From Tardiphaga sp. (GTDB lineage Bacteria > Pseudomonadota > Alphaproteobacteria > Rhizobiales > Xanthobacteraceae): a DNA stretch of 7,853 nt. A program made the translations under genes and the position numbers. Location of the stretch: NCBI GenBank assembly GCA_028290765.1, contig JAQGJF010001097.1, positions 1-7,853 on the forward strand. The letters are read 5' to 3'. Shown here one piece after another: positions 1 to 5,248 of this stretch. The notes under the pieces were generated by a model that worked only from the letters and a program-made list of their open reading frames with translations, did no database searches and had not been told where the DNA came from. Position 1 is the stretch's first letter; every line of letters begins with the position of its first letter.

Positions 1-308
1 TGCTGGCGCTGGTGGCTCATCTGATCTTCGAAACCACGGTCTGGCCCGGCAGCATCGGCCAGTGGCTGGCGGTCGTCGCGCTTGGCGTCGGGCCGGTCGG
101 CGCCGCGTTCTATACCTGGGACATCGGCATGAAGCGCGGCGATATTCGCGTGCTCGGCGCGGCGTCCTACGCGACGCCGTTGCTCTCGACGGCGTTCCTG
201 ATCGCGGCGGGCTTTACCACGCCAAGTGCGAATATCGCCGTCGCCGCGGCACTGATCGCCGGCGGCGGCTTGATTGCAGCGAAGGACATGATTGGGAAGC
301 GGAGCTAG
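1..308 (+). CDS. DMT-superfamily (EamA-type) inner-membrane transporter, C-terminal part, 5' end outside window
   Basis: The reading frame is open from base 3 and ends at TAG 306-308, giving about 101 residues of a longer protein; the family is usually near 300 residues with ten membrane segments. What is visible is three hydrophobic helices: one around GQWLAVVALGVGPVGAAFY, one around YATPLLSTAFLIAAGF, and one around IAVAAALIAGGGLIAAK, followed by a short basic tail ending KRS. The sequence GPVGAAFYTWDIGMKRGD, with small residues in a helix followed by a short charged loop, resembles the second EamA repeat of YddG-like exporters, which move aromatic amino acids or other metabolites out of the cell. 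The substrate cannot be inferred here. A GTG at 12 is internal to the family domain and is not a likely start. The gene converges on the cupin gene and their stop codons overlap by two bases. Confidence 0.8.
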   Translation, partial: LALVAHLIFETTVWPGSIGQWLAVVALGVGPVGAAFYTWDIGMKRGDIRVLGAASYATPLLSTAFLIAAGFTTPSANIAVAAALIAGGGLIAAKDMIGKRS

Positions 309-739
309 TCCGCCGGCTCCCAACCCCTGGGCACCAGTTCGAATGCCGCGAAATCGAATCCGGGGGCGACCGTGCATCCGACCAACGTCCAGTCACCCAG
401 GCTTTCGGCGGCCTGCCACGCCTGCACGGGCACGACGGCCTGCGGGACTTCGCCCATGGCGAGATCGGCGCCGAGCCGCAGCGTGCGCGCGCCATCGCCG
501 TCGGCGATTTGCAGCTCGAGCGCGCTGCCGGCGTAATGGTGCCAGACCTCCACCGCATCGATGCGATGCCAGTGCGAGCGCTCGCCTCGCGCCAGCAGGA
601 AATAGATCGCGGTGGAGGCGGATCGCCCGTTCGAATCGAGGGAGCTATCGCGAAATGTCTCGCGATAATGCCCGCCCTCGGGATGCGGCTTGAGGTCGAG
701 CCTTGAGATGATATCCGCGGCGGTGAGAGCCGGCGCCAT
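305..739 (-). CDS. DUF985 (Cupin_5) family cupin protein
   Basis: This 144-residue protein has the full length of a single-domain DUF985 cupin (the family of yeast YML079w). Family marks are HPEGGHYRETFR near residues 19-30, an SHWHRIDAVEVWHHY stretch at 55-69 that supplies the cupin histidines and glutamate, and a C-terminal VGCTVAPGFDFAAFELV at 120-136. Characterised members are small beta-barrel dimers without an agreed reaction; some resemble sugar-nucleotide epimerases or germin-like folds, so no specific activity is claimed. It should be cytoplasmic, as no signal peptide is seen. The ATG at 739 lies only 5 bases after the gloB stop, with a weak Shine-Dalgarno sequence inside the end of gloB, so it is probably co-transcribed with gloB and perhaps reinitiated. 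The association with gloB may suggest a role in detoxification or carbohydrate damage, but that is only inference from position. Confidence 0.88.
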   Translation of the reverse strand: MAPALTAADIISRLDLKPHPEGGHYRETFRDSSLDSNGRSASTAIYFLLARGERSHWHRIDAVEVWHHYAGSALELQIADGDGARTLRLGADLAMGEVPQAVVPVQAWQAAESLGDWTLVGCTVAPGFDFAAFELVPRGWEPAD

Positions 740-744
740 GGTCG

Positions 745-1512
745 TCAGGACTTGTTCTTGCGTTCGCGCAATTCGCCGAACACCTCGGCGGCGCTTTTGC
801 CTTTCATCCGCACCGAGGCAGCGACCGACGGCTCGTCGGCGCGCAGAAACACGTTGGCCTTCTTCTCGTCGCCCAGTGTCGTCGGGACGGTCGGCTGGCC
901 CGCCGCGCGCAGCCGGGTCACCTCTTCGGCGCGCGCCTTCAGCGCCGGATTGTCCGGCTCGATTCCAAGCGCGAATTTGACGTTGGCCGCGGTGTATTCA
1001 TGTCCGCAATACAGTTTGAAATCGTCGGGCAGGGCACGCAGTTTCAGCAGCGAGTCCCACATCATCGGATAGGTGCCCTCGAACACCCGCCCGCAGCCGA
1101 TCGAGAACAGCGTGTCGGCGGCAAACAGCACTTTGTCCTCGTCGAACACATAGCTGATGTGGTCGAGCGTATGGCCCGGGGTTTCCAGCACCCGCGCCAG
1201 CAGGCTGCCGACCTTGATGACGTCGCCCTGGGCGGCGCGCAGGTCGACCTGCGCGATCTTCGCGGCCTTGTCGTGCGGCGCCACCACGCGGCACTGGTAC
1301 TTCTGCTTCAGTTCGGCGATGCCGCCGACATGGTCGCCATGGTGATGGGTGACGAGAATATCCGTCAGCGTCCATCCCTCGCGCTCCAGCGCCTGGAGGA
1401 TCGGGCCGGCTTCCGGCGCATCGATCGACGCGGTCGCGTGGGTCGCGGGATCGTGGATCAGATAGCCGAAATTGTCGTTGAGGCAGGGGAACAGTCGAAT
1501 CTCGGCCGTCAT
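745..1512 (-). CDS. gloB: hydroxyacylglutathione hydrolase (glyoxalase II)
   Basis: This enzyme hydrolyses S-D-lactoylglutathione to D-lactate and glutathione, the second step of methylglyoxal detoxification in the cytoplasm. The 255-residue product matches the usual length. It has a metallo-beta-lactamase fold at residues 1-165: THHHGDH at 55-61 gives metal ligands H56, H58, D60 and H61, and H114 (ETPGHT), D133 (AADTLF) and H171 (YCGHEY) complete the two-metal site. GCGRVFEG at 139-146 and a C-terminal glutathione-binding HAGH_C region (about 172-255, with NPALKAR and TTLGDEKKANVFLR) are typical of GloB. The frame is open further upstream to 1575, but I chose the ATG at 1512 because the family begins at MTAEIRLFPCLNDN and a GGAGA ribosome site lies at 1517-1521. 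It is the first gene of a likely two-gene operon with the DUF985 cupin. Confidence 0.96.
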   Translation of the reverse strand: MTAEIRLFPCLNDNFGYLIHDPATHATASIDAPEAGPILQALEREGWTLTDILVTHHHGDHVGGIAELKQKYQCRVVAPHDKAAKIAQVDLRAAQGDVIKVGSLLARVLETPGHTLDHISYVFDEDKVLFAADTLFSIGCGRVFEGTYPMMWDSLLKLRALPDDFKLYCGHEYTAANVKFALGIEPDNPALKARAEEVTRLRAAGQPTVPTTLGDEKKANVFLRADEPSVAASVRMKGKSAAEVFGELRERKNKS

Positions 1513-1516
1513 GGGT

Positions 1517-1521
1517 TCTCC
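1517..1521 (-). promoter_or_regulatory. ribosome binding site of gloB
   Basis: GGAGA on the minus strand, 4 bases before the ATG at 1512. It decides the start in favour of 1512 over the in-frame upstream codon at 1575, which lies 63 bases further up and has no comparable site. Confidence 0.7.
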
Positions 1522-1570
1522 GTTAATTTTTTGGCGCGTATCGGGCAAAAGTAAGTATCGGTTTGGCGGG

Positions 1571-1609
1571 CGCAATCAAGTTTACGCAGATTGCGTAGAC
1601 TTATCTGCG
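1571..1609. repeat. overlapping inverted repeats upstream of gloB (operator-like)
   Basis: Three perfect inverted repeats share bases in 39 nt, 59-97 bases upstream of the gloB start: CGCAATC 1571-1577 with GATTGCG 1589-1595; TACGCA 1583-1588 with TGCGTA 1592-1597; and CGCAGAT 1585-1591 with ATCTGCG 1603-1609. Only one can form at a time. The central 15-base palindrome has the size of a dimeric regulator site. No known regulator motif was recognised. Confidence 0.4.
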
Positions 1610-1635
1610 GTGGAACACGCGCATTGTTGCTAAAT

Positions 1636-1704
1636 TGAGTTCGCGGGCCGTGCGCAATAGCGGCGGGCGAAGCGGTTTGGCCGAACTCACGACGCGGCGC
1701 GTCG
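1636..1704 (-). terminator. candidate terminator hairpins after the MliC-like gene
   Basis: Two stem-loops follow the MliC-like stop on the minus strand. CGACGC and GCGTCG with a 3-base loop (1690-1704) begin 5 bases after the stop. TGAGTTCG 1636-1643 pairs with CGAACTCA 1682-1689 around a 38-base loop. Neither is followed by a clear U run, so intrinsic termination is uncertain; the structures may stabilise the 3' end or separate this gene from gloB. Confidence 0.35.
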
Positions 1705-1709
1705 ACAGT

Positions 1710-2057
1710 TCAGAGCGACTTCGCCACGCATCGGCGCGTAGGCTGGCCCATGATCGCGAGGTTGATGGTCTTTTGTCCGGTGCCCCACAGCTTGGCGTGT
1801 TCGCCGGCGTAATAGAGATAGAAGCGTTTTGTCCGCCCCGGCATGTGAATCGATTTTCCATCCGGGAACTGGACGGTGATCGATTTGCCGCCCGAGTTGA
1901 AATCGACCGACAGCGGGCCGCCGCCGGCCAGCGCCGGCCGGCATTGATAGTCCACCGTCGCCGGGTTGGCATCGGCCGGCGTCGCCAGTATCGAGAGCAC
2001 CACTAGAGGTGCGGCAAAGGCCGCCGCTGTGGGAGTTCGACCACGGCCTGACAACAT
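1710..2057 (-). CDS. small secreted MliC-like (C-type lysozyme inhibitor family) protein
   Basis: This 115-residue product has a signal peptide: an Arg-containing start, a hydrophobic stretch at about 11-25 (AAAFAAPLVVLSILA), and probable cleavage after TPADA at residue 30. No lipobox cysteine is present, so it should be a soluble periplasmic protein. The mature part has the MliC/PliC layout: YQC with Cys39, short beta strands (LSVDF, ITVQFPDG, SIHMPG), a Tyr-rich central strand (RFYLYYAGEHAKLW), INLAIMG, and a closing RRCV with Cys110 that probably bonds to Cys39. In characterised MliC proteins an SGxxY loop and a lysine in the following strand insert into the lysozyme active site; here those places read YYAGEHA and WGTG, so inhibitory activity is doubtful. 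The ATG at 2057 is fixed by AGGAGG at 2064-2069, 6 bases upstream. It is divergent from the methyltransferase. The family call is moderate; secretion is more certain. Confidence 0.7.
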   Translation of the reverse strand: MLSGRGRTPTAAAFAAPLVVLSILATPADANPATVDYQCRPALAGGGPLSVDFNSGGKSITVQFPDGKSIHMPGRTKRFYLYYAGEHAKLWGTGQKTINLAIMGQPTRRCVAKSL

Positions 2058-2063
2058 GGCTGC

Positions 2064-2069
2064 CCTCCT
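2064..2069 (-). promoter_or_regulatory. ribosome binding site of the MliC-like gene
   Basis: A perfect AGGAGG on the minus strand, 6 bases before the ATG at 2057. It is the strongest Shine-Dalgarno sequence in the window and fixes this start. Confidence 0.75.
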
Positions 2070-2087
2070 GCGATGCGTGCCGAGATG

Positions 2088-2093
2088 ATTATA
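2088..2093 (-). promoter_or_regulatory. candidate -10 element for the MliC-like gene
   Basis: TATAAT on the minus strand, 30 bases upstream of the MliC-like start. No good -35 hexamer is seen 16-18 bases further up (CGGTGC or CCGGTG), so the promoter may be weak or need an activator. Confidence 0.4.
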
Positions 2094-2124
2094 TCGGCCC
2101 GACTAGGCCGCACCGGGAAGCGAT

Positions 2125-2153
2125 TTGTCAATTGGAGTCCGCGTGATGATAAT
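2125..2153 (+). promoter_or_regulatory. candidate sigma-70 promoter of the methyltransferase gene
   Basis: TTGTCA (2125-2130) and GATAAT (2148-2153) are separated by 17 bases; each matches the housekeeping consensus at 5 of 6 positions. Transcription would start near 2160, about 33 bases before the ATG at 2193. It lies next to the oppositely directed -10 of the MliC-like gene, so both genes are probably driven from this 135-base spacer. Confidence 0.55.
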
Positions 2154-2192
2154 CGGTGCGCCCTGCAAGTCCCGATGTGATAGAAAAGCCGC

Positions 2193-2966
2193 ATGAGCAT
2201 CGACGTCATCGATTTGCGCGATTTCTATTCGCAGCGCCTCGGCATCGTGGCGCGGCGGCTGATCAATCGCGGCATTCACGCGCGCTGGCCAAGCGCGGAG
2301 GGACAGCGGGTGCTGGGTCTCGGCTATCCGACGCCCTATCTCGGCCTGTTCCGCGAGGACTGCGAGCGCTGTATCGCCTTCATGCCCGCCGCGCAGGGCG
2401 TGCTGAAATGGCCGACGGCCCGTCCGACCCTGGCCACGCTGGTGGACGAGTTCGCGCTGCCGCTGCCGGACGCCGCCGTGGACCGCATCCTGCTGGTCCA
2501 CGCGCTGGAGATGTCGGACGATCCGGAAGGCCTGCTGCGCGACATATGGCGCGTGCTGGCGCCGTCCGGCCGCCTGATGGCGATCATTCCCAACCGGCGC
2601 GGGGTGTGGACCCGAACCGACAATACGCCGTTCGGTCACGGCCGGCCGTACTCGCGTTCGCAGATCACGCAATTGCTGCGGCAGACCTGGTTCACACCGA
2701 CGGGGTGGGGCGAGGCGCTGTTTCTGCCGCCGATCGGAGGCGGCTGGTTCCTGCGCTCGGCCATGGCGTGGGAGCGCGTCGGCGCGGCGCTGTCATTGCC
2801 GTTCGCCGGCGTCCACATCGTGGAAGCCACCAAACAGGTCTATCGCGCCATCCCGGCGCATCGCGAACGCACCCGGCTTATTCCGGCGCTGCAGCCGGTG
2901 CTGGTGCCGTCATCGTTCAAGCGCGATCTCTCCGCGAGTCATCTCGGCGAACGCCGGGATCCGTAG
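2193..2966 (+). CDS. class I SAM-dependent methyltransferase, C-terminus supplied by a repeat
   Basis: This 257-residue protein has a Methyltransf_11-like Rossmann core. Strand 1/motif I reads RVLGLGYPTPYL (39-50), which keeps GxG but lacks the third glycine. LPLPDAAVDRILLVHALE (89-106) is the typical DxV(D)xVL...HxLE segment after strand 4, and LLRDIWRVLAPSGRLMAIIPNR (114-135) is the conserved region up to strand 5. The later part (FGHGRPYSRSQITQLLRQ, about 147-164) fits the insert that positions the substrate. The substrate is unknown. In related genomes I recall such a gene beside gloB, which is why it may belong to this locus, but no functional link is proven. The last nine codons (249-257, SHLGERRDP) and the stop lie in a palindromic repeat, so the native tail was replaced. 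The upstream promoter TTGTCA-17-GATAAT supports the ATG at 2193; the Shine-Dalgarno sequence is weak. Confidence 0.85.
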   Translation: MSIDVIDLRDFYSQRLGIVARRLINRGIHARWPSAEGQRVLGLGYPTPYLGLFREDCERCIAFMPAAQGVLKWPTARPTLATLVDEFALPLPDAAVDRILLVHALEMSDDPEGLLRDIWRVLAPSGRLMAIIPNRRGVWTRTDNTPFGHGRPYSRSQITQLLRQTWFTPTGWGEALFLPPIGGGWFLRSAMAWERVGAALSLPFAGVHIVEATKQVYRAIPAHRERTRLIPALQPVLVPSSFKRDLSASHLGERRDP

Positions 2967-3066
2967 CCCTGGCGTCTCTCAATAACGAATGTATCTGCCC
3001 CAGCGGCCTAACGAGTCGCCAAGGATTCTGGAAGGGTTCTGGGTCCCGGCGTTTCGCCGGGACGAC
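2938..3066. repeat. 129-bp palindromic intergenic repeat element (MITE/REP-like)
   Basis: The ends are imperfect inverted copies. The left arm (2938-2969) reads GTCATCTCGGCGAACGCCGG then GATCCGTAGCCC. The right arm (3034-3066), reverse-complemented, reads GTCGTCCCGGCGAAACGCCG then GGACCCAGAACCC. Each arm is itself a hairpin: 2942-2959 with one mismatch, and 3044-3062, a perfect 8-base stem with a TTT loop. A further inner pair, TGGCGTCTC (2970-2978) against GAGTCGCCA (3013-3021), extends the symmetry. There is no coding capacity of its own. The layout matches the short palindromic repeats scattered through Bradyrhizobium-type genomes; the family name is not asserted. It separates the convergent methyltransferase and DUF4167 genes and could act as a bidirectional terminator. 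Confidence 0.75.
3044..3062. terminator. strong hairpin, possible bidirectional terminator
   Basis: TCCCGGCG and CGCCGGGA form a perfect 8-base stem with a 3-base loop between the convergent methyltransferase and DUF4167 stops. It is part of the palindromic repeat. No U tract follows on either strand, so termination is inferred from position only. Confidence 0.35.
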
Positions 3067-3081
3067 GCACGGCGATGATGC

Positions 3082-3843
3082 TTACTCGTTGCCGGGATTG
3101 TAGTCGTCGCCGGGCGTCGCCGGCGCGGCCACGCCTTCGGGGCGCGGGCCGTGCGGCCGGCGGCGGCGGCGAGGCGGGAAGCGCTCGCCACCATTGGCTT
3201 CGAAACCGGCCGGACCGTTTACCTGCGGCTGCGGCCCGGTGATGAAGGAGGGCAGGCGGTCGACGCTGTCGCTGACCGGCATCGCCGGCTGCGGTTGCGG
3301 TTGAAACTGCGGCTGCGAACGATGCTCGCGCGGGTGATTCTCGCGCGGCTGATGATTGTTCTCGCGGGGCTGTTGATACTGCTGTTCGCGCGGCTGGTAG
3401 GGCTGCGCGTCGCGCGGCTGCTCTCTCTGCTGAAACGGCTGCTGCTGGACCGGGACGAAGCCCGGTTCGGCGCCGAAATTCGAAAAGCTTTCGCTCTCGT
3501 CGTCGCCGTCCTCCGAGGGCATCTCGTTCTCGGTGCGCGGCTGCGGCTGGTTCTGGCGGAACTGTTCCTGAGCGGCCGCGATCAGGCGGAAATAATGCTC
3601 GGCATGCTGATAATAATTTTCCGCCGCCACCGGATCGCCCGAGCTTCGCGCGTCGCGCGCCAGTTGGACGTATTTTTCAGCAACGTGGGATGCGGTGCCG
3701 CGAATCTTGATGTCGGGTCCGTTGGACTCGAAAACCCGGGTCATCGGGTTCTGGCCACGCCGGTTATTATTATTGTTGTTATTATTGTTATTGTTATTCC
3801 GGTTACGCATCCGCTTGTTGTTGTTATTCTGACCGTTTCTCAT
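3082..3843 (-). CDS. DUF4167 domain protein with Asn-rich N-terminus and Gln/Pro/Arg/Glu-rich tail
   Basis: This 253-residue protein carries the DUF4167 domain, a family largely confined to alphaproteobacteria and often coded near prmC. The conserved part is residues 32-97, from NPMTRVFESNGPDIKIRGTA to ENYYQHAEHYFRLIAAAQEQ, which looks helical and tetratricopeptide-like. Before it is a basic, Asn-rich leader (Arg, Lys and a run of 12 Asn at 16-27). After it come an acidic patch (EDGDDESES, 111-119), Gln/Pro-rich sequence with repeated QPRE and PREN/PREH units (about 133-186), and a basic RRRRR cluster at 225-229. The ends are likely disordered; the basic, low-complexity composition would suit nucleic-acid binding, but no function is known. 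No signal peptide or membrane segment is seen. The ATG at 3843 follows an AAAAAGGCG stretch. It lies downstream of prmC on the same strand but after a 514-base gap, so it probably has its own promoter. Confidence 0.9.
   Translation of the reverse strand: MRNGQNNNNKRMRNRNNNNNNNNNNNNRRGQNPMTRVFESNGPDIKIRGTASHVAEKYVQLARDARSSGDPVAAENYYQHAEHYFRLIAAAQEQFRQNQPQPRTENEMPSEDGDDESESFSNFGAEPGFVPVQQQPFQQREQPRDAQPYQPREQQYQQPRENNHQPRENHPREHRSQPQFQPQPQPAMPVSDSVDRLPSFITGPQPQVNGPAGFEANGGERFPPRRRRRPHGPRPEGVAAPATPGDDYNPGNE
3763..3798 (-). repeat. AT-rich trinucleotide tract coding for 12 asparagines
   Basis: Thirty-six bases of only AAT (7) and AAC (5) codons within the DUF4167 reading frame. The stretch is far more AT-rich than its surroundings and is an imperfect microsatellite, so its length may vary in threes between strains without breaking the frame. 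Confidence 0.85.
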
Positions 3844-3854
3844 GTGTCGCCTTT

Positions 3855-3911
3855 TTACCGATCCAAGATTGTCTTGTTAACGAATCAAGAATTTACCGAA
3901 TCAAGATTGTC
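3855..3911. repeat. three short direct repeats upstream of the DUF4167 gene
   Basis: TTACCGATCCAAGATTGTC (3855-3873) and TTACCGAATCAAGATTGTC (3893-3911) match at 17 of 19 positions, 38 bases apart. Between them, TTAACGAATCAAGA (3877-3890) is a third, shorter copy. They lie 12-68 bases upstream of the DUF4167 ATG, where a promoter or operator is expected. On the minus strand TTGATT and GTTAAC are 17 bases apart, but this is a poor promoter match. Confidence 0.55.
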
Positions 3912-4254
3912 ATCGTCGCAGCGCCCGACGCGCTTCCGACACGGGGCGCGAGGCGCTCCCGAATCGCAATGCAGTTCAACTCCGCATCGATTTTGCCGTA
4001 CGTCGCGTTCAACAAAGACGCGTTCCCCAACCGCCAGCGCATCGAGCTGGCTGGACCAAATGATTCAGCCTGCCGGAACAAGCTCAGGTTTTCTTGCGTG
4101 AATTTTCAAGCGCAATATCAGGCTTTCGTTCGCTTTGCGGTCGCAAGCAGCGCAGCTCTCTCAGCCATCGCGCTCAATATGACCTGCCTTTTGGAACCTT
4201 TCACTCGGGCGGGCTCTCGCCAACGGAAACTCGCTGTGAGAAGTCTGGCCTTCA

Positions 4255-4290
4255 CCCGTAGCATCTACGGGGCCAGTGACCCTGGACCGA
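4255..4290. other. two adjacent hairpins downstream of prmC
   Basis: CCCGTAG CAT CTACGGG (4255-4271) is a perfect 7-base stem. It is followed by GGGCCAG and CTGGACC around a 5-base loop, with one mismatch; the two share the G run at 4269-4271. On the minus strand they lie about 70-100 bases after the prmC stop, so they may mark the end of the ptsP-prfA-prmC transcript. No U tract is present. Confidence 0.3.
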
Positions 4291-4357
4291 TGTTGTGGCC
4301 GGAACGTAGTCGCTCCCGAGGGATATTCCAAGCGATTTTTGCAGCCGCAATGGGACT

Positions 4358-5248
4358 TTATGAGGGCAAATTTCGTCCCGTGACGGCCCGGCGGATGCCC
4401 GCCAGGTCGGCCTTTGGGGCTCCCGGGAGGTTCAGCCCCGCTTTGGCTAACAACCCCTCGACGGCGCTGCTTTGATCGTGCCCGACCTCCAGCACGAGGC
4501 TGCCGCGCGGTGCCAGCAGCCGTGCCGCCTCCGGCGCGATCCGGCGGTAGGCGTCCAATCCGTCAAACCCGCCGTCCAAAGCGCGCCGCGGGTCGTGATC
4601 GCGTACCTCGGTCGCGAGCGCGTCGATTTCTCCGCTGCGGATATAGGGCGGATTCGAGACGATCAGATCGAAGGCGCCGGACAGTGCCGCAACATAATCG
4701 CAGGCGACGAAGGCCGCGCGCGGCGACAACTCCAACTGGCGGGCATTGCCCATCGCGGTTCGCAGCGCCGCCTCGCTGATGTCGGTTCCGACCCCGAAGG
4801 CAGCAGGCCGTTCGGACAGCAGCGCCAGCAGGATGGCGCCGGAGCCGGTACCGATATCGGCGATGCGAAGCGGATAATCGTCTTCGTATTCCGCGCGCAA
4901 AATGTCGAGCGCCGCCTCGACGATGGTCTCGGTGTCGGGCCGCGGGACCAGCGTTGCCGCCGTGAGCGACAGCGGCAGGCCCCAGAATTCCTTGACGCCG
5001 AGAATCCGCGCCACCGGTTCGCCGGCGAGGCGTCGGCATGCAAAATCGTCGAGCCGCGTCGCTTCATCGTCGCTCAGGCGCCGCGCCGAAGCGCTGATCA
5101 GACCGGTCAGATCAAGACCGAGCACGGCGCCGGTCAAAAGCCGGGCGTCGAGTTCGGCCGATTCAATCGCCTGGGTCCGTAATCGAATGGTCAGCAGGCG
5201 CCGCGCGGTTTCGACGGTCTGTCCGGCGAGCGAATCGCCGCCGCTCAC
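4358..5248 (-). CDS. prmC: release factor glutamine N5-methyltransferase
   Basis: PrmC (HemK) uses S-adenosylmethionine to methylate the glutamine of the GGQ motif in release factors RF1 and RF2, which speeds peptide release at termination. The 296-residue product is of normal length. The N-terminal helical domain (about 1-95) binds the release factor. VPRPDTE at 101-107 is the family hallmark, DIGTGSGAI at 131-139 is the SAM-binding motif I, and NPPY at 199-202 is the catalytic motif that holds the glutamine amide. The start is GTG at 5248, overlapping the prfA stop as GTGA; no good Shine-Dalgarno sequence is seen, so translation probably depends on ribosomes finishing prfA. The neighbour prfA encodes its substrate. 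The stop is TAA at 4358-4360. An N-terminus further downstream is unlikely because family similarity begins near residue 8. Confidence 0.96.
   Translation of the reverse strand: MSGGDSLAGQTVETARRLLTIRLRTQAIESAELDARLLTGAVLGLDLTGLISASARRLSDDEATRLDDFACRRLAGEPVARILGVKEFWGLPLSLTAATLVPRPDTETIVEAALDILRAEYEDDYPLRIADIGTGSGAILLALLSERPAAFGVGTDISEAALRTAMGNARQLELSPRAAFVACDYVAALSGAFDLIVSNPPYIRSGEIDALATEVRDHDPRRALDGGFDGLDAYRRIAPEAARLLAPRGSLVLEVGHDQSSAVEGLLAKAGLNLPGAPKADLAGIRRAVTGRNLPS

Larger units (their letters stand above)
3844..4357. other. 514-base intergenic region between prmC and the DUF4167 gene, no supported gene
   Basis: The gap holds the direct repeats near its left end and two hairpins at 4255-4290. 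A hand count over 4081-4200 gives about 52% GC, clearly below the neighbouring genes. The longest minus-strand frame (62 codons, TTG start at 4081) has no recognised family and no Shine-Dalgarno sequence. Frames on the plus strand run antisense into prmC or the DUF4167 gene. The stretch may be a decayed gene, an acquired fragment, or a long 5' leader and untranslated spacer; the sequence does not decide. Confidence 0.5.

Noticed and set aside
1513..1575. N-terminal extension of gloB by 21 codons
   Set aside because: GloB proteins start at the equivalent of residue 22, and the ribosome site lies within this stretch, directly before the ATG at 1512.
2156..3103. Plus-strand frame of 315 codons over the methyltransferase
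   Set aside because: It is an out-of-frame shadow rich in Arg, Ala and Gly; the methyltransferase frame carries the conserved motifs and the better start.
3893..4081. Minus-strand frame of 62 codons in the gap
   Set aside because: It begins with TTG without a Shine-Dalgarno sequence, has no recognised family, and its end runs through the direct repeats before the DUF4167 gene. It could be a gene remnant but is not supported.
3151..4101. Plus-strand frame with a hydrophobic Leu/Ile/Val-rich translation resembling membrane helices
   Set aside because: It is the antisense of Gln, Asn, Arg and Glu codons in the DUF4167 gene, which reads as Leu, Val and Ile on the opposite strand.
3969..4475. 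Plus-strand frame of 168 codons through the gap and into prmC
   Set aside because: No ribosome site, no recognised family, and it overlaps the conserved 3' end of prmC in antisense.
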